NCBI GenBank assembly: GCA_016714815.1
Contig: JADKBZ010000008.1
Span: 245,176 to 309,175, forward strand
Reading direction: 5' to 3'
DNA from: Holophagales bacterium
GTDB lineage: Bacteria > Acidobacteriota > Thermoanaerobaculia > UBA5066
Length of the DNA: 64,000 bases
Part shown: positions 51,545-60,807 of the stretch, piece after piece
Position numbering within the stretch: the first letter of the stretch is position 1
Layout of the letters: every line of letters begins with the position of its first letter
The notes under the pieces: model-generated
Databases searched by the model: none
What the model was told of the DNA's origin: nothing
The model's input: the letters and a program-made list of their open reading frames with translations, nothing else
Made by a program: the position numbers and the translations under genes

Positions 51545-52732
51545 CTACATCTCCCGGATGATCTCCGCCTTCTTCGTCTCGTACTCGGTCTTGTTGATCA
51601 GCCCCTTCGTGTAGAGCTGCTTGAGCCTCTCCAGGCGCTCCTCGGGAGAGGCGGCGGGCTTACCCGGGCTCGTGGCCCCGCTCCTGCCGTTCCCCTGGGC
51701 CCCGGCCGCCGAGGCCGCCGCGGGCTCCCCGCGGCCCGCCTCGTCGTTCGCCCGCTCCTCGTACTGCTGCAAGTCCGCCCTCGTCTGCCTCGCCCGGCGG
51801 CACTCGGCGATGGCTTCCGCGACGATGTTGCCGGGGTTGAGGCGGACCGTCTCCTCGAAGCTCGCCAGCGCCCGGTCGTAGTCGCCGAGGAGGAAGTACG
51901 ACATGCCGACGTTGTAGTGGGCGCGGCCGACGTACTTCGGCTTGATTCCCGGCGTCGCCTTGCACGCTTCGACGGCCTTCAGCGACTGCTGCAGGGCCCC
52001 GGCGGTGTCCCCCGCCTTGAGGAGCTGGTGGGCGTGCTTCATCCCGCATTCGCTGTCGTCGTAGTAGATCAGCTCCAGCGTCTCGTTCCAGGGGAAGAAG
52101 AGGCGCCGGACCTGGTTGTTCACGACGTCGGCGATCGCCTCGTCGAGGAGCTCGTTCTCCGCTGGGAACTCCGGCTTCCGTCCCTCGAGCTCGACCTGGC
52201 GGGACGGCAGCGATTCGAAGGGCTCCGCCCTCAGGACCCGGCCCGTCGTCAGGTCCACGACCTGGAGCGAGCCCTTCAGCTCGGCCTTCGTCGTCGCGAT
52301 GAAATAGCGCCGCACCCCTTTCTCTCCGTCGTCCTGGTCCCTGTAGCCCGGTTTCTTCTCGGTCTCGCACCGCGTGACGTTGAGGACGAGAAGCGCTCCG
52401 GGACCGAGAGACCGCCCGAGCTCGGCCGCCTGCCGCGCGTCGACGGAGCCGCTCGGGTCGAACCGGCGCTCCCCGAAGAGCGACTCCAGGTGCCGGCGGT
52501 CGACGACCTCGATTCCGGAGTCGACGAAGAGGGCCACGACCGGGTCGAGGAGCTGACTGGCGCACCGTCCGTGAGCCGGCGCGAAGGCGACCCGGGTCAG
52601 CTTCTGGCCGTAACCCGGCGGGTGGACCAGGCTGACGCCGACTCTCGGGTTGAAGGCGTCCCAGAACTGGGCCAGGCCGACGTTGCTGACGAGCAGGACC
52701 AGGACCGCTGCCAGGACCGGCACTCTTCTCAT
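51545..52732 (-). CDS. Secreted CsgG-like / TPR / SHOCT multidomain protein
   Basis: A 395-residue exported protein: signal peptide to ~20, then a CsgG-like or curli-assembly-like domain (~40-200; VAFAPAHGRCASQLLDPVVALFVDSGIEVVDRRHLESLF). TPR helices follow (~235-310; AHYNVGMSYFLLGDYDRALASFEETVRLNPGN), then an Ala/Gly linker and a C-terminal SHOCT domain (ERLERLKQLYTKGLINKTEY). Such proteins are usually periplasmic or surface assembly factors. AAGGAG lies before the ATG. Function unknown beyond domain content. Confidence 0.78.
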   Translation of the reverse strand: MRRVPVLAAVLVLLVSNVGLAQFWDAFNPRVGVSLVHPPGYGQKLTRVAFAPAHGRCASQLLDPVVALFVDSGIEVVDRRHLESLFGERRFDPSGSVDARQAAELGRSLGPGALLVLNVTRCETEKKPGYRDQDDGEKGVRRYFIATTKAELKGSLQVVDLTTGRVLRAEPFESLPSRQVELEGRKPEFPAENELLDEAIADVVNNQVRRLFFPWNETLELIYYDDSECGMKHAHQLLKAGDTAGALQQSLKAVEACKATPGIKPKYVGRAHYNVGMSYFLLGDYDRALASFEETVRLNPGNIVAEAIAECRRARQTRADLQQYEERANDEAGRGEPAAASAAGAQGNGRSGATSPGKPAASPEERLERLKQLYTKGLINKTEYETKKAEIIREM

Positions 52733-52822
52733 CGATCGTCTCCTTGACCGTCTCGTTCCCGACGCGCGGTCGAGGGATTATCGGACGCAACGGGGCCCGG
52801 CCCCTTCGCTACACTCCCCGCG

Positions 52823-54001
52823 ATGTCACGCCTCCGCTACCTGACCGCCGGCGAATCGCACGGGCCGCTCCTGACCGCGATCCTCGAGGGGCTCCCGGCG
52901 GGCCTCTCCCTCGACGTCGCCGCCCTCGACGCCGACCTCGCGCGCCGGCAGCACGGCTACGGACGGGGCGGGCGGATGAAGCTCGAGCGGGACCAGGTCC
53001 GCTTCACGGGCGGGCTGCGCGGAGGCGAGACGCTCGGCGGACCGCTCGCGATGTCGATCGCGAACCTCGACCACGGCGTCTGGGAGAAGGTCATGGGCCC
53101 GCTCGAGGTCGACGCCCAGGCCGCGGCGAAGAGGCGGCTCTCCTCGCCCCGCCCCGGGCACGCGGACCTGCCGGGCGGGCTCAAGTACGGCCGCCACGAC
53201 CTGCGCGACATCCTCGAGCGGGCGAGCGCGCGGGAGACCGCGATGCGCGTGGCGGCGGGCGCCGTCTGCCGGCAGCTGCTCGCCGCGTTCGGCGTCGAGG
53301 TGCGAAGTGGCGTCCTGTCGGTCGGGCCGGTCGCGAGCGAGGAGCCGCGCGAGGGATGGTCGTTCGCGACCCTTTCGTCCGTCGACGAGGCGTCCCCGTT
53401 CCGCGCGGTCGACGCGAGCCTCGAGCCGAAGATGACGCAGGCCGTCGACGCCGCCGCGAAGGCGGGCGACACGCTCGGCGGGACGATCCTCGTGGCGGCG
53501 CGCGGCGTGCCGCCCGGCCTCGGGTCGCACGTCTCGTGGGACCGCAAGCTCGACGGCGCGATCGGCCAGGCGATGCTCTCCATCCCGTCGGTGAAGGCGG
53601 TGTCGATCGGCTCCGGGGTCTCGAACGCGTTCGCCCCCGGCTCGCTCGCGCACGACCCGATCGCCTGGTCCGAAGAGCGAGGATTCCACCGGACGAAGAA
53701 CCGCGCCGGGGGCCTCGAGGGGGGAATCACGAACGGCGAGGACGTCCTCGTCGTCCTCTTCCAGAAGCCGATCGCCACGCTCCGCGAGGGGCTCCCGTCG
53801 GTCGACCTCGACACGAAGGAGCCCCACCGGGCCCAGTACGAGCGCTCCGACGTGACCGCCGTCCCCGCCTGCGGCGTCATCGCCGAGGCGATGCTCGCCT
53901 TCGTCCTGGCGAACGCCCTCCTCGAGAAGACGGGCGGCGACTCGATGGACGAGGTGCGGCGGAACCTCGACGGCTTTCTCGCCGCGCAGAGGAGCTTCTG
54001 A
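52823..54001 (+). CDS. aroC: Chorismate synthase
   Basis: A 392-residue enzyme catalysing the last shikimate-pathway step, 5-enolpyruvylshikimate 3-phosphate to chorismate, with reduced FMN. All three signatures are present: GESHGPLLTAILEGLPAG at the N-terminus, SSPRPGHADLPGGLKYG, and ILERASARETAMRVAAGA. RAGGLEGGITNGEDV is also typical. A TACACT lies seven bases before the ATG, so initiation may be almost leaderless. Monocistronic, facing the vapBC pair convergently. Confidence 0.96.
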   Translation: MSRLRYLTAGESHGPLLTAILEGLPAGLSLDVAALDADLARRQHGYGRGGRMKLERDQVRFTGGLRGGETLGGPLAMSIANLDHGVWEKVMGPLEVDAQAAAKRRLSSPRPGHADLPGGLKYGRHDLRDILERASARETAMRVAAGAVCRQLLAAFGVEVRSGVLSVGPVASEEPREGWSFATLSSVDEASPFRAVDASLEPKMTQAVDAAAKAGDTLGGTILVAARGVPPGLGSHVSWDRKLDGAIGQAMLSIPSVKAVSIGSGVSNAFAPGSLAHDPIAWSEERGFHRTKNRAGGLEGGITNGEDVLVVLFQKPIATLREGLPSVDLDTKEPHRAQYERSDVTAVPACGVIAEAMLAFVLANALLEKTGGDSMDEVRRNLDGFLAAQRSF

Positions 54002-54033
54002 GTCCGCGCAGCCCAGCGACCGAGGCCGTCCCG

Positions 54034-54420
54034 TCAGGCGAGCTCGAGGTCGGTCTTCGGAAAGTCGTCGCCAACGCAAAGGAGCGGCTGGCCGGAGAGG
54101 CGGGCGACGGCGTAGGTGAGGCAGTCCCCGAAGTTGAGGGCCGCCGGGTGCCGGCCCTTGCCGTAGCGGCCGTAGGCCTCGGTGGCCGCTTTCCAGTGCT
54201 CCTCGACGAACGGGATCACCAGGAGGTCCGCTTCCCTCACGAAGGCCGCGAGGAGCCGCCGTCCGTCCTTTCCGAGACGGGCCGTCAGGACGATTCCCGT
54301 CTCGGCGAGCGTGGGAGCGCCGACGCCGGGATTTTCTTCGGCGGCGAGCCGCCGAAGGAGCTCCTGCCAGCCCGGCTCCTTCAGGAGGATCGCGACGAGC
54401 GCCGAGCTGTCGACGATCAC
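54034..54420 (-). CDS. vapC: VapC-type PIN-domain toxin ribonuclease
   Basis: A 128-residue PIN-domain protein with the full acidic set: D4 (IVDSSALVAIL), E40 (LAETGIV), D99 (NFGDCLTYAVA) and D118/D119 (CVGDDF), which coordinate Mg for single-strand RNA cleavage. It overlaps the antitoxin gene by 4 bp. VapC toxins typically cut initiator tRNA or rRNA when the antitoxin is degraded. Length and motifs are complete, so it should be active. Confidence 0.92.
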   Translation of the reverse strand: MIVDSSALVAILLKEPGWQELLRRLAAEENPGVGAPTLAETGIVLTARLGKDGRRLLAAFVREADLLVIPFVEEHWKAATEAYGRYGKGRHPAALNFGDCLTYAVARLSGQPLLCVGDDFPKTDLELA

Positions 54421-54686
54421 ACCCCCTCCGGGCCGTACCCCAGGATCGCTTCCCGCTGCTTCTTCGTGAGCTTCCGCCGCCGGGTCCCGGGCAGGAGGGG
54501 CCAGACCTCGTCCTCGAGGAACCTCCTCAGCCCGGCTTCGCGGTCAGCGTGGGGATTCCGAAGAGACAGCCGGTCTTTCCGCTCGAGGAGCGACTTCCGG
54601 ATCGCTCCGGTCTTCGTCTCCCCGGCGAGAAGCGCCACCTCGGCGGCGAGCTTTTCGGTGACGGGATCCTTGATGTTCAGGGCCAT
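54417..54686 (-). CDS. vapB: VapB-type antitoxin
   Basis: An 89-residue antitoxin of the PSK/VapB ribbon type: MALNIKDPVTEKLAAEVALLAGETKTGAIRKSLLERKDRL is the DNA-binding part. The C-terminal half (residues ~50-89) would thread into VapC. It precedes vapC with a 4-bp overlap, the standard order. It is expected to repress its own promoter in the 66-bp gap shared with the divergent aminotransferase gene. Confidence 0.9.
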   Translation of the reverse strand: MALNIKDPVTEKLAAEVALLAGETKTGAIRKSLLERKDRLSLRNPHADREAGLRRFLEDEVWPLLPGTRRRKLTKKQREAILGYGPEGV

Positions 54687-54752
54687 GCGGCCTCCCCGTC
54701 GTCACGGTACCATTTTGCCGGTATTCTACCTTTTCCGAAGGCAGGAGCGTTG

Positions 54753-55907
54753 ATGGACCTCTCCCGCGAATCGCTCGACCGCGAATTCCCCTGGCGCCTC
54801 TCGACGATCCAGATGAACCACGCGGCGGTGTCGCCGCTGCCGGCCCGCGCCGTGGCGGCGCTCGCCGAATACGCCCAGCTCCTCTCGACGCGCGGGCCGC
54901 TCGCCTTCCCCGAGATGTCCGCGCGGCTGGCCGCGCTCCGCGAGGACGCGGCCCGGCTCCTCGGCGTGACGGAGGCGCTGGGCGGCGCCTCCTCGATCGC
55001 GATCGTGCCGAACACGACGTACGGACTCGCGCTCGTGGCGCAGGGGCTCGACTGGCACCCGGGCGACGTCGTCGTGACGACGGAGTCGGAGTTCCCCGCG
55101 AACCTGACGCCGTGGCTCGACCTGGCGCGCTACGGCGTCGAGGTGCGGCGGGTTCCGACGCGCGACGGGGCGTTCACGGCCGGGGAGGTTTTCGCCGCCT
55201 GCGACGCCCGGACGCGTCTCGTCTCGCTCTCCCTCGTCGCCTACCACACCGGGTTCGTCGCGCCGGCGGCCGAGGTCGGAGCGTTCTGCCGGGAGAGCGG
55301 AATCGCCTTCGGCCTCGACGCGATCCAGGCGGCCGGGGCGATTCCCGTCGACGTCGCCGCGCTCGGGGCCGACTTCCTCTCGGCCGACGGGCACAAGTGG
55401 ATGCTCGGCCCCGAGGGGTGCGGGCTCTTCTTCACGACGCCGGCCTTTCGCGCCCGGCTTCGGCCCCCCTCGGGCTGGATGAACCTGAAGCGGACGAACC
55501 CGGCGCAGTACGACGTGGGCGACCGGCCCGAGTACGTCGAGGACGCCACGAAGTTCGAGATCGGCGCTCCGCCGATGCCGGGGGTCTACGCCCTCCACGC
55601 CTCGATCGGCCTGCTTCTGGAGGCCGGGAGCGAGGCGATCGGCGCCAGGATTCGCGCGGCGCTCGCTCCCCTCGAGGAAGGGCTCCCCCGCCTCGGCTGG
55701 CAGCCGGTCCTCCACCGGCAGGAGGTCCGTTCCGGGATCCTCTCGGCGCGGCCGCCGGCCGGAACGGACCCGCGCCGCGCGATGAAGCACCTCGAGTCGA
55801 GCGGCGTCGCCTGCTCGGCCCGCGCGGGGTTCCTCAGGCTCTCGCCGCACTTCGGAAACGAGCCGGAGGACGCGGCCCGGGTCCTCGATCTCCTCGCTCG
55901 GCTCTGA
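54753..55907 (+). CDS. Class V aminotransferase / cysteine desulfurase-like PLP enzyme
   Basis: A 384-residue PLP enzyme of fold type I. The Schiff-base Lys215 is in SADGHKWMLGPEGCGLFF, and the cofactor-binding Asp is in FGLDAIQAAGAIPVD. The N-terminal NHAAVSPLP is typical of the isopenicillin-N-epimerase/class V subgroup, not of IscS. Substrate unknown. The ATG at 54753 follows GCAGGAG; the region upstream in frame overlaps vapB and is not coding. It is divergent from vapBC. Confidence 0.88.
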   Translation: MDLSRESLDREFPWRLSTIQMNHAAVSPLPARAVAALAEYAQLLSTRGPLAFPEMSARLAALREDAARLLGVTEALGGASSIAIVPNTTYGLALVAQGLDWHPGDVVVTTESEFPANLTPWLDLARYGVEVRRVPTRDGAFTAGEVFAACDARTRLVSLSLVAYHTGFVAPAAEVGAFCRESGIAFGLDAIQAAGAIPVDVAALGADFLSADGHKWMLGPEGCGLFFTTPAFRARLRPPSGWMNLKRTNPAQYDVGDRPEYVEDATKFEIGAPPMPGVYALHASIGLLLEAGSEAIGARIRAALAPLEEGLPRLGWQPVLHRQEVRSGILSARPPAGTDPRRAMKHLESSGVACSARAGFLRLSPHFGNEPEDAARVLDLLARL

Positions 55908-55922
55908 GCCGGGCCCTGGGGG

Positions 55923-56897
55923 TCAGCGAAAGATCGCCGGGAGCTCGGCGTCGGCCGGCGGGACGACCGGGCTCCTCACCTCGCGGGAGGTGATCCAGTC
56001 GGCGTCGAGGACGTAGAGGCGCGGGTCGACGGGCCGCCAGCGCTTCCCGTCGTGCTTCCAGACGCCGTAGTGGACCTGGGGCGTCGGCGAGAAGCGGTTC
56101 GTGCCGACGGCGCCCAGGGCGTCCCCGCGCCGCAGCGTCTGCCCGCGCCGCGCGCGCACGCTTCCGAGGTCGCCGAAGAGCGTCCGCGTCCTTGCGTCGT
56201 GCTCGAGGACGACGACGTTCCCGTACGTCCTCCAGGTGGCGCCCGCGCTGCCCGGAACGCGCCCCGTGAAGAGCACCTTCCCGTCGGCGGGGGCGACGAC
56301 CGGGGTCCCGGCGGGGGCGGCCAGCGAGAGCCCCGCGTGAAACTCGGGGCGGTGGGTCAGGGGCGAGATGCGGGGGCCGAAGACAGAGAGCGGAACGGCG
56401 GAGGAAGGCTCGATGGGGGACCGCGAGGGGATCCGGGCGGGGTCGGGCGTCCCGCCGGAAGCGATCCTCCTCCGGAACGTCTCCATCGCACGGAGCCGGC
56501 GGGAGAGCCGCTGGACCTCCACCTCGAGCTCGGTCGCCGTCGCCCCATCCATCGGGCGGGGATCCTCCAGGAACCGCTCCGGAAGAGGCAGGGAGATCAC
56601 CGTGGCGACGCGAGCGAGGAAGAGCTCGTCGGAGGCGACCCGCCTCTCGAGGCGGTCGAAGCGAAGGCGGACGGATTCGTAGGCGAGGAGCCCCCGCTCG
56701 GCCGTCACCCGGAGGGCGAGGCGCTCGGCCGAACGGACGACGTAGGCGACGAGGTCGGGAGCGCCGAAGAGCCCGATCGACACGAGGCTTCCCCCGAGAA
56801 CGAGGAAGGTCGCGGCGATCTGTCCCGCACGCTCGTCGAGCTTCCAGGCGCGCGGCCGGCGCCTCGGATCGCGCGAATGGAAGCGGATCTCCGTCAC
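55923..56897 (-). CDS. LytM/M23-family protein with degenerate zinc site
   Basis: A 324-residue protein with one N-terminal membrane helix (~28-50), a coiled region with LERRVASDELFLARVATV, and an M23 domain (~175-300; FHAGLSLAAPAGTPVVAPADGKVLF). Active LytM enzymes have HxxxD and HxH. Here His187 stays, but the Asp is Ser191 and the first His of HxH is Gln274 (QVHYG, His276 kept). It is therefore probably non-catalytic, like the regulatory LytM factors EnvC and NlpD. The GTG start overlaps the O-antigen-ligase-like gene by 4 bp; it is the last gene of the carB-led cluster. Confidence 0.82.
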   Translation of the reverse strand: MTEIRFHSRDPRRRPRAWKLDERAGQIAATFLVLGGSLVSIGLFGAPDLVAYVVRSAERLALRVTAERGLLAYESVRLRFDRLERRVASDELFLARVATVISLPLPERFLEDPRPMDGATATELEVEVQRLSRRLRAMETFRRRIASGGTPDPARIPSRSPIEPSSAVPLSVFGPRISPLTHRPEFHAGLSLAAPAGTPVVAPADGKVLFTGRVPGSAGATWRTYGNVVVLEHDARTRTLFGDLGSVRARRGQTLRRGDALGAVGTNRFSPTPQVHYGVWKHDGKRWRPVDPRLYVLDADWITSREVRSPVVPPADAELPAIFR

Positions 56898-58879
56898 GGG
56901 CCGACGACAGGGGGGCCGGTCTCGATTCCGAGCCGGCGCCCGTCCGTGGGAGAGAGCGGCAGGAACGTCCGCTCCGGGACGAGCCTGAGAACGCCGGGGC
57001 CGTCGATGGAAAGCTGAAGCGATTTCCAGCCTCCGTGCGGCAGATCGACGGCGCCGCGCCTCACGTCGTTCCAGAAGACGGCGACCATCACCCCTTCCGA
57101 ATCGGGGCGGGCGCTCCTGACGGGGAGCCGGACGAGCGAGGGCCGTCCGGCGGGGGCTTCGATCCGGAAGGCCGCCGACGCGGCCGTCCAGCGGAACGGC
57201 CGGCCGTCCGGCTCCCGCTCGACCCCCCAGAGCCCGGCGGTCGGCCCGTAGGCGAAGGCGGCGTCGGCCCGCCACGTCTCGACGCACCGCGCGAGCGCGC
57301 CGCCGACGAGAAGAACGGAGGCACCCGCGACGAGGACGGGCAGGACGTGGCCGAGCACCCGCGCCGAACGCCCCTCCGGGGGGGCCGGAAGGCGCGCCGT
57401 CAGGAGCCCGACGAGCGCGCCGATCTCGGCGTAGACGAGGTGAGACCCGAACAGGAAGATGACGAGCATTCCGACGATGGCGGCGGCCGCTCCGGCCGCC
57501 CGGAGGGATTCCTCGGTGTTCTCCGCGCGGAACGAGAGCGCCCCTCCGAGCGCCGGGACGAGCCCGGCGAGGAAGAGGACGAAGACCGCCGTCCCGGCCA
57601 GGCCGGTCTCCGCCAGGACGCCGAGGTAGAGGGACGGCGGGTGGTCGCTGAACGACACGGTCTTCCCGAGGAGGTCGTGGGCGGCGTCGGGGAACTCCGC
57701 GCGGAACGAACCGAGGCCGCGCCCCGTGAGCGGGTGCTCCTTCGCGAGGGCGAGCACCCCCTCGTAGAGAAGGAGCCTCTCGGGCTCGGCGAGGGAGGGA
57801 GCCTCCTTCCGTCCGACCGTCTCCGAGAGCCTGCCGAGGAGGGCGCTCCGGCTCCCCTTTCCCGTCGGCCACGCGAGAGCGGCCCCGAAGGCGAGGGCGA
57901 CGAGGATCGAGAGCGTCCCCGCGGAGAGGGCCACCCTGCGGCGCACGCCCGGCTTCTGCCCCGCGAGCGCGCGCGTGACGGCCCAGAGGACGAGGACGAG
58001 GGCCGAGACGAGCGCCCCGATGAAGCCGCCCCTCGACCCCGCGTCGGCGAGGAGGACGAGGAGCCCCGCGACCCCGGCACCCGCCCCGAGCCGGAGGACC
58101 CACGGACCCGACGCCGCTCTCGCCAGGCAGGGCGCGAGGAGGAGCGCGGCCGCGACCCCCGCGGCCGACGGGTCGGTGAAGGTCGATTGCGCCCGCCCCC
58201 AGAGCTCCCAGTGGGGCGCGCGCAGGTGCGGGACGACGCCGAGCTTCTGGAGGATCGAGGTCCCTCCTGCCACGAGCGCGACGAGGACTAGAGTGGCGTC
58301 GAGGAGGCGCGCCCCCCGGACGTCGCGCCCGGCGCGGACGCCGAGCGCGTGGAAGCCGGCGGTCAGCAGCAGGGCGGCCAGGACCGCGACCGTTCCCGCC
58401 AGGGCCTGCTCCACGTCGAGGCCGAGACGGTTGACGATCCGCGGAGGCGGGACCTCGCGCAGCAGGAGGTAGGCCGTCCGGGCGCCGGCCCAGGCGGAGA
58501 GCGCCGAGAGGCCGGAGGTCGCCGCGACGGCCCTCCAGAGCGGCGTCAGGCCGTGCTGCAGGGACGGGCGCTCGAGGTCGTAGATGGCGCGCAGGGCCGC
58601 TCCGGCGAGGTAGGCCGCGAGCGGTATCGGCGCGACGACCGCCGGCTGTCCGAGGCCGAAGGCGAGGGACGACACTCCCGACACGGCCAGGACGAGGCCT
58701 GCCAGCGGCAGCGACAGGAGAGGGGCCGCGACCGCCGCGGCGAAGAGAAGGACGGACGCTCCCCACGCGACGGTGCGAAGGAGTGGATGGGGCGGCAGGA
58801 GGACGACGGAGCAGAAGACGGAGAGGGCGATCCAGCCGGCGAAGGCGGCCACTCCGGCGAGGGGATGAGGGCGGTTCAC
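56894..58879 (-). CDS. O-antigen ligase/polymerase family membrane protein (second paralogue)
   Basis: A 661-residue polytopic protein with about 12 helices and the Wzy_C/WaaL pattern in the large periplasmic loop (HPLTGRGLGSFRAEFPDAAHDLLG, then HPPSLYLGVLAETGLAG). A ~150-residue C-terminal extra domain (from CVETWRADAAFAYGPTAG) is beta-rich. Such enzymes transfer or polymerise undecaprenol-linked glycans on the periplasmic side. It shares its layout, including the C-terminal domain, with the gene upstream, so the two are probably ancient paralogues. GTGA coupling on both sides. Confidence 0.82.
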   Translation of the reverse strand: MNRPHPLAGVAAFAGWIALSVFCSVVLLPPHPLLRTVAWGASVLLFAAAVAAPLLSLPLAGLVLAVSGVSSLAFGLGQPAVVAPIPLAAYLAGAALRAIYDLERPSLQHGLTPLWRAVAATSGLSALSAWAGARTAYLLLREVPPPRIVNRLGLDVEQALAGTVAVLAALLLTAGFHALGVRAGRDVRGARLLDATLVLVALVAGGTSILQKLGVVPHLRAPHWELWGRAQSTFTDPSAAGVAAALLLAPCLARAASGPWVLRLGAGAGVAGLLVLLADAGSRGGFIGALVSALVLVLWAVTRALAGQKPGVRRRVALSAGTLSILVALAFGAALAWPTGKGSRSALLGRLSETVGRKEAPSLAEPERLLLYEGVLALAKEHPLTGRGLGSFRAEFPDAAHDLLGKTVSFSDHPPSLYLGVLAETGLAGTAVFVLFLAGLVPALGGALSFRAENTEESLRAAGAAAAIVGMLVIFLFGSHLVYAEIGALVGLLTARLPAPPEGRSARVLGHVLPVLVAGASVLLVGGALARCVETWRADAAFAYGPTAGLWGVEREPDGRPFRWTAASAAFRIEAPAGRPSLVRLPVRSARPDSEGVMVAVFWNDVRRGAVDLPHGGWKSLQLSIDGPGVLRLVPERTFLPLSPTDGRRLGIETGPPVVGP

Positions 58880-60807
58880 GGAACGTTCCCTCCGTCCGCG
58901 TGCAGCCGGACCCCGAGCGTGCGCCAGTCGTCCCCGCGCCCCAGCTCCCGCGGGACGAAGACCGGGTCGAACGAGAGCCGGACGACCCGGGCCCCCTCGG
59001 GGAGGTCCACGCGGAAGAGACGGTTGGGCCCCGCGGGAATGGCGACGGCCCCGGCGGCGACGTCGTCGACCCGGACCCGCATCACGACCCCGCGCCGATC
59101 CGGGCGTTCGTTCGCCATCGTCAGCAGGAGCCGCCTCTCCCCCGGCTCGACCCGCCGGAAGGCGTTCGCGGAGGTCCACCGGCGCGGCCTCAGCCGGTCG
59201 TGGAGCCCCGTCCAGCGGCCCTGGCGGAACGGCGCGGACGGCTCCGCCGTCCCGGCCGTCGCCAGGAGCGCGGCCAGGACGCCGCTCCCGGCGAGAAGGG
59301 GAAGGAGCCTCCTGGGGCGGAAGGAGCTCTCTTCCGGCGAAGCGGCGAGCGCCGGCGGAAGAAGCGCCGCCACGCCCGCGACGACGAGGGCGACCTCCGG
59401 GAACCGGAGGTGGGAGCCCGTGAGGGACGCGAGGGCGAAGCCGGCGAGAGACGCGCCGGCGGCGCGCCCGACCGGATCCACGCCCAATCTGTCGAACGCG
59501 GCGCCGGTCACGCGCACCAGGAGAGGGACGGCGGCTCCGAGCGCGAGGGCGAGCGCCGGGAGGCCGCACTCGGCGGCCACGTCGAGGAGGAGGTTCGTGG
59601 CGCTGTCGGTGGCGACCGCGGGCCGGCCCCAGCGCCGCTCGAAGACGACCGGGAACTCGAACGGAAAGCCGCCGAGGCCGACTCCCGAAAGAGGCTCGGA
59701 CGCGAGCATGTCGAACGCGGCGCCCCAGAACATCGGGCGGTGGTTCGAAAGGAGCGCGGCGTTCGGCGCCGAAAGCGACGCCCCGAGGCGCGCGAGGAGG
59801 CCTCCCGTCGCGGCCGGGCCGCCCCGGGGCGCCACGATCGCGACGACGATGAGGACGAGGGCGGCGACCGCCCCCGTCCCGAGCGCGATCCGCCGGGCTC
59901 GCCCCCCCTGCCTCACGAGCCCGACTCCGGCCGCTCCCGCGGCGACGGCGAGGAGGAGGAGTCCCGTCCGCGAGCCCGAGGTCTGAAGGACCGGCAGAAG
60001 GAGGAGAAGACCGAGCCCTGCCGCCACGGCCGCAGCGGGCCCGGGCCGGACCAGGAGGAGGCCGAGCAGCACCGGGGCCCCGAGGGCCACCACGACGCCG
60101 AGCGCGTTCGGGTCGCTCGCAAGGCCCGAGAAACGCCCCATCCCCGCCCAGCGGGACGCCGTCAGGGGGACGGGAAGGAAGCGCTCCAGGACCGCGATCG
60201 CCGAGGCCGTCGAGAGGCCCGCGGCGAGGGCCAGGACGAGCCGTTCCCTCCCGCGCTCGCTCCGCACGACGGCGCCGAACGCGTCGAGGGCGGCCCAGAG
60301 GGAGACGAGGACCGCGAGGAGGACGACCGCCTCGCGCGTCCGCTCCCCTGCCGTCATCCCGAGCGCGTTGAGGAAGACGGGGGAAGCCCCTCCGCGAAGG
60401 AGGAGATAGAGCGTCTCGCCCCGCACGGAAGAGGAGAGGGCCGAGGCGGCGGCGACGACGAGGAACGCCCCGCCCCAGCGCGAGACGGCCGGAGGGAGGG
60501 CGCTCTCCTCTCCGTCCCTCTGCCGCCGGGCCAGGACCCCCGCCAGGAGCGAAACGACGACGAGCGGCGCCAGCGGCACGGGAGCGGATTCCCCCCAGGC
60601 GCGCGGGAGGCCGGCCAGGAGCGGCGCGACGGCGGCCAGCGCGAGAGTCGCCGGCAACGGGCGGAGGAGGCCCGCGGCGAGGCCGGCGAGCGAGAGGGCG
60701 AGCGCGACCGGCAACGTCGCGGGCCGCATCCCCGGCGGGAACACGGAGACGAGGAGAGCCGCGAGGACGGCCCCGGCGACGAGCGGGGCGGCGCCCCTGG
60801 CGTTCAG
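58876..60807 (-). CDS. O-antigen ligase/polymerase family membrane protein (first paralogue), probable CTG start
   Basis: A ~643-residue polytopic protein. The Wzy-type loop reads SEPLSGVGLGGFPFEFPVVFERRWG with SNHRPMFWGAAFDMLA before it and LLLDVAAECGLPALAL after it. A C-terminal beta-rich domain follows (RWTSANAFRRVEPGERRLLLT). In-frame ATG or GTG codons near the N-terminus would remove the first helix. A CTG at 60807 overlaps the carB stop by 4 bp (CTGA) with AGGAG eight bases upstream, mirroring the GTGA coupling of its neighbours. A later GTG in SVFPPG is the alternative. Confidence 0.75.
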   Translation of the reverse strand: MNARGAAPLVAGAVLAALLVSVFPPGMRPATLPVALALSLAGLAAGLLRPLPATLALAAVAPLLAGLPRAWGESAPVPLAPLVVVSLLAGVLARRQRDGEESALPPAVSRWGGAFLVVAAASALSSSVRGETLYLLLRGGASPVFLNALGMTAGERTREAVVLLAVLVSLWAALDAFGAVVRSERGRERLVLALAAGLSTASAIAVLERFLPVPLTASRWAGMGRFSGLASDPNALGVVVALGAPVLLGLLLVRPGPAAAVAAGLGLLLLLPVLQTSGSRTGLLLLAVAAGAAGVGLVRQGGRARRIALGTGAVAALVLIVVAIVAPRGGPAATGGLLARLGASLSAPNAALLSNHRPMFWGAAFDMLASEPLSGVGLGGFPFEFPVVFERRWGRPAVATDSATNLLLDVAAECGLPALALALGAAVPLLVRVTGAAFDRLGVDPVGRAAGASLAGFALASLTGSHLRFPEVALVVAGVAALLPPALAASPEESSFRPRRLLPLLAGSGVLAALLATAGTAEPSAPFRQGRWTGLHDRLRPRRWTSANAFRRVEPGERRLLLTMANERPDRRGVVMRVRVDDVAAGAVAIPAGPNRLFRVDLPEGARVVRLSFDPVFVPRELGRGDDWRTLGVRLHADGGNVP

